Below are positions 6,053 to 6,774 of a stretch of 6,774 nt of DNA, one piece after another. How positions within the stretch are numbered: the stretch's first letter is position 1; the number at the start of each line of letters is the position of its first letter. The stretch is from an uncultured euryarchaeote (GTDB lineage Archaea > Thermoplasmatota > Poseidoniia > Poseidoniales > Poseidoniaceae). The notes beneath the pieces were generated by a model, which saw only the letters and a program-made list of their open reading frames with translations, did no database searches and had not been told where the DNA came from. Location: the NCBI GenBank assembly GCA_937897365.1, contig CALCOP010000003.1:1-6774 (forward strand), read 5' to 3'. A program made the translations under genes and the position numbers.

Positions 6053-6126
6053 TGCGCGAGGCAGGACTTGAACCTGCGACCTCCCGGTTATCAGCCGGGT
6101 GCTCCAACCGACTAAGCTACCCGCGC
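6053..6126 (-). tRNA. tRNA-Ile, anticodon GAU
   Basis: 74 nt including the discriminator A. The full cloverleaf can be drawn: acceptor GCGCGGG with CTCGCGC (one G-U), D stem GCTT/GAGC, anticodon stem CCCGG/CCGGG around the loop CTGATAA with anticodon GAT, a 5-nt variable region, and T stem GCAGG/CCTGC around TTCAAGT. GAT with a discriminator A fits isoleucine. There is no intron in the anticodon loop. CCA is not encoded, so it must be added by nucleotidyltransferase. It stands between the PRC-barrel gene and prs on the same strand. Confidence 0.97.
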
Positions 6127-6149
6127 AACTGTAGTTCGGCGACTGACCT

Positions 6150-6171
6150 CCCCGTCATAAGAGTGACGGAG
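6150..6171 (-). other. Hairpin in the tRNA-Ile 5' flank
   Basis: The minus strand has CTCCGTCA and TGACGGGG around a 6-nt loop CTCTTA: six Watson-Crick pairs at the core, then one G-T and one more G-C. It lies 24 nt before the tRNA and about 30 nt after the stop of the upstream gene. No T-tract follows, so termination is not obvious. The loop sequence CTTATGA lies about where a tRNA TATA box would be, and a weak promoter is an alternative reading. An 8-bp direct repeat, GTGTAATC on the plus strand, also occurs at 6171-6178 and 6194-6201. Confidence 0.35.
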
Positions 6172-6201
6172 TGTAATCGGTCATTGCAACGCGGTGTAAT
6201 C

Positions 6202-6774
6202 TCATTCTTCTTCATCACTCATTTCGTTAATCGAAATGTATGATGGCAGCGAAAGTACTTTGTCGAAAGTTCGAGAAAGAACAACCTCATCGAGGCGTTC
6301 TCGAGTTCTCGAAAAAGCATTGATTGGTATTCGAAGTTGAGCTTCGACTCCGTATTGCTTCTGAATTCCTATTCGAACTTGTACGATGACACCTTTGTAG
6401 GTTCGCTTAACCTTGAATAAATCGGTAATAACACCGATTTCATCTCCTTGGTTGTCGAGAACTGCTCGGTCGAGCATTTCATCTGGTGCATACAGTTTTT
6501 CATCAATGCGTACGGTGTTTCTCCATCTGCGTTGTAATTCTCTCATCGATTTTGAAAGCTTGACAGTTCCGTCGTTTCGGATACTGTGTACGAGTTCTTT
6601 TGGTAGAGGCACGAGTTCTGCGGGCTTGCGCATAAATTCATCTGCCACATCCGATTCCACTTGCAATCGCATAGATCGCACGCGTGCTTCATTCGGATGG
6701 TGACGTTCACCAACTATCTTTCCTACTTTCTTATCATTCACATAAACATCTCTTTGGAGTAACTCCTGGATGTC
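6202..6774 (-). CDS. Tandem PRC-barrel-like protein, C-terminal 190 residues (cut by right edge)
   Basis: The frame stays open to the window edge, so the GTG at 6741 is probably not the start. The 11 codons before it continue the pattern of a PRC-barrel strand: LLQRDVYVNDKKVGKIVG at visible residues 5-22. I see two PRC-barrel-like units. The first spans about 5-70 (DVYVNDKKVGKIVG, then a domain-closing PLPKELV). The second spans about 94-176 (DRAVLDNQGDEIGVITDLF, then VIVQVRI, then LRIPINAF). A basic linker with RELQRRWR joins them, and the tail is acidic (SDEEE). PRC-barrels occur in photosynthetic reaction centre H subunits, RimM and small archaeal proteins of unknown role linked to RNA metabolism and cell division. 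No catalytic motif, signal peptide or membrane segment is visible. The domain call rests on pattern recognition, and the function is unknown. It lies upstream of tRNA-Ile, possibly in a separate unit. Confidence 0.7.
   Translation of the reverse strand, partial: DIQELLQRDVYVNDKKVGKIVGERHHPNEARVRSMRLQVESDVADEFMRKPAELVPLPKELVHSIRNDGTVKLSKSMRELQRRWRNTVRIDEKLYAPDEMLDRAVLDNQGDEIGVITDLFKVKRTYKGVIVQVRIGIQKQYGVEAQLRIPINAFSRTRERLDEVVLSRTFDKVLSLPSYISINEMSDEEE

Noticed and set aside
5952..6107. N-terminal extension of prs reaching into the tRNA gene
   Set aside because: The extra 52 codons overlap tRNA-Ile on the same strand and match nothing in the PRPP synthetase family. The conserved N-terminus begins at ATG 5951.
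1..6774. CRISPR arrays, insertion sequences, inteins or attachment sites
   Set aside because: I saw no regularly spaced repeats, transposase motifs or terminal inverted repeats, no intein in the aIF5B GTPase motifs, and no partial tRNA duplicate beside tRNA-Ile that would mark an integration.

Overview
The window looks archaeal. It carries the archaeal/eukaryotic-type ribosomal proteins L7Ae, S28e and L24e, an aIF5B-type initiation factor, TATA-like promoter elements instead of bacterial -35/-10 boxes, and a tRNA without an encoded CCA end. GC content is moderate by eye. A marine euryarchaeon such as Marine Group II (Poseidoniales) would fit, but that assignment is inference from the general look of the proteins and was not tested.

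Every supported gene lies on the minus strand, so transcription runs from high to low coordinates. In transcription order: (1) the 3' part of a gene for a tandem PRC-barrel-like protein, cut by the right edge; (2) tRNA-Ile(GAU); (3) prs, PRPP synthetase; (4) a regulatory spacer of about 135 bp with a T-tract, a 9-bp direct repeat, a perfect 8-bp dyad and a clear TATA box; (5) the translation operon rpl7ae - rps28e - rpl24e - ndk - infB, a conserved archaeal gene order; (6) a short spacer with a T-rich terminator candidate and a TATA box; (7) a MoxR-family AAA+ ATPase; (8) the N-terminal part of a ParA/Soj-type ATPase, cut by the left edge.

Most of the window is core translation and nucleotide metabolism. 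L7Ae, S28e and L24e are ribosomal, aIF5B drives subunit joining, NDK makes the NTPs including the GTP that aIF5B uses, and Prs feeds nucleotide synthesis. MoxR and ParA are a separate accessory-like pair whose partners lie beyond the left edge or elsewhere.

Start sites were chosen by Shine-Dalgarno position. Several genes share one geometry: a GGAGGTGA-like element ending 4-5 nt before the start codon. This moves several starts downstream of the longest open frame (infB, ndk, rpl24e, rps28e, moxR) and gives parA an upstream TTG start.

I see no convincing new multi-gene system. The points most worth a second look are the loss of three of four zinc cysteines in L24e, a Cys/His-containing insert in aIF5B, the dyad and direct-repeat arrangement before the ribosomal operon, and the moxR-parA pairing without the usual MoxR partners.
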